From Helicobacter turcicus (GTDB taxonomy: Bacteria; Campylobacterota; Campylobacteria; Campylobacterales; Helicobacteraceae), in assembly GCF_019711685.1 (NCBI RefSeq), contig NZ_JAIGYQ010000004.1, forward strand, positions 1-64,000: a DNA stretch of 64,000 nt, in the 5' to 3' direction. Positions 63,474 through 64,000 of the stretch are shown piece after piece; the first letter of the stretch is position 1; each line of letters opens with the position of its first letter. Below the pieces are notes generated by a model. That model saw only the letters and a list, made by a program, of their open reading frames with translations, was not told the DNA's origin and ran no database searches. The translations under genes and the position numbers were made by a program.

Positions 63474-64000
63474 CTATCCTAATAAGGATTGTTGTAAAGC
63501 GGAAGTTTTGATGGGGTTTGCTGGGTTTTGTGGGTCGTAAATATCGCTATAAAATTTTTTTGCAACTTCCTTATGAGAACGTAATCTGTGCTTTAGGTAA
63601 TTCCAACCAATTTCTGGAATAAGTGGATTTGTAGGGTCGTTTTCTATTCCGCGCATTTCTTTTTGCAAGTGTTTAGGGAGCTTGAAAATTGGAATTTTTT
63701 TGTCTAATTGCGCTCCTAAAAACATTGGAATAGAGATTCTATCTTGTCCTTTTAGCGGGGATTTCACACGATGCATTGTTGCTTTTAGGTAGCCATTTGT
63801 AGCAAGCTCTAGAAATTCTCCGATATTAATGACAAAGGCTTTATCTTTATGTCCCACATCAATCCATTCTCCAGAATCTAACTGCACCTGCAGTCCGCTA
63901 ACTTTATCAATCATTAAAAGTGTCAAAAATCCATCATCTTTGTGCGCACCAACACCTTGTGTTGCTTGACTATAAGTCTCCCCTTCTTTAGCAATTCCGG
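63474..64000 (-). CDS. Isopenicillin N synthase-like 2-oxoglutarate/Fe(II) oxygenase (partial)
   Basis: The frame runs off the right edge and ends at 63474. The metal ligands are visible: H-x-D in GAHKDDGFLTLL and the distal His in TMHRVKSPLKG, followed by RISIPMFL (the 2-oxoglutarate Arg region). This matches the isopenicillin N synthase/2OG-Fe(II) family, seen widely in bacteria with unknown substrates. The N-terminal part is missing. Confidence 0.8.
   Translation of the reverse strand, partial: GIAKEGETYSQATQGVGAHKDDGFLTLLMIDKVSGLQVQLDSGEWIDVGHKDKAFVINIGEFLELATNGYLKATMHRVKSPLKGQDRISIPMFLGAQLDKKIPIFKLPKHLQKEMRGIENDPTNPLIPEIGWNYLKHRLRSHKEVAKKFYSDIYDPQNPANPIKTSALQQSLLG

Noticed and set aside
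1-64000. CRISPR array, insertion sequence or prophage
   Set aside because: No regularly spaced direct repeats, transposase, integrase or phage structural genes were found; the only short tandem repeat is at 59236.

Overview
The window looks like a chromosomal segment of a Helicobacter species of the enterohepatic or avian type, not H. pylori. It is AT-rich (roughly two thirds A+T by eye) and has no recognisable insertion sequences, integrase or CRISPR array. Much of its gene order matches epsilonproteobacterial synteny as I know it: cheY-prmA-ftsH-(PSD-like)-pssA, ndk-hyp-rpmF-plsX-fabH, slt-yggT-gltX2, pbp2-mreD-like-engB-lptA-lptC-kdsC-rlpA-mltD, and lspA-glmM-rpsT-prfA. The futalosine-pathway gene mqnA and a second-type GltX fit the same group. 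Histidine genes (hisH, hisA, hisB), leuA, an ArgA-like GNAT protein, msrP/msrQ and a malic enzyme indicate more biosynthetic capacity than H. pylori.

Layout. 1-883: edge-truncated surface-glycan-type gene on the minus strand with a 14-base T tract next to its -10 box. 1043-9621: pdxJ (minus), then a plus-strand run of exonuclease, PDC sensor, hisH, hisA, cheY, prmA, ftsH, a phosphatidylserine-decarboxylase-like protein and pssA. 9740-16480: leuA, msrP/msrQ, secG-frr-pyrE-RDD, atpB and a ThiE/TenI-like gene. 16472-20621: decayed reading frames, a small unknown gene, malic enzyme, AsmA-like protein and a cysteine-rich lipoprotein, all minus. 20732-24517: ileS, a 42-residue membrane protein and a doubly frameshifted FkbM methyltransferase. 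24610-32577: metK, ahpC, an MFS exporter, an HDOD protein, mqnA and the ndk-to-fabH run. 32579-46161: a long minus-strand stretch for cell envelope and housekeeping, tightly packed with many 4-base overlaps. 46330-51105: a phase-variable glycosyltransferase, then an uncharacterised three-gene cassette. 51654-55191: tRNA-Ser, prfA, rpsT, glmM, lspA, tRNA-Val. 55207-60098: a minus-strand surface-polysaccharide operon with three poly-C tracts. 60203-64000: glmS, pldA and an edge-truncated 2-oxoglutarate/Fe(II) oxygenase.

Two themes stand out. First, contingency control. Five poly-G/C tracts of 9-13 bases lie inside surface-modification genes, and one poly-T tract lies in a promoter. In this sequence the glycosyltransferase (G12) and the nucleotidyltransferase/kinase fusion (C11) are in frame. 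The methyltransferase (C9), the radical SAM protein (C13) and the FkbM methyltransferase (G11) are out of frame. Second, the three-gene cassette at 47803-51105 is the best candidate for an undescribed system. It encodes a possible TusA-like domain fused to a ferritin-like di-iron domain, an acyl-CoA-dehydrogenase-fold flavoprotein lacking the usual C-terminal glutamate motif, and a PhnD-like binding protein without a signal peptide. All functional calls come from reading motifs by eye; no database search was possible.
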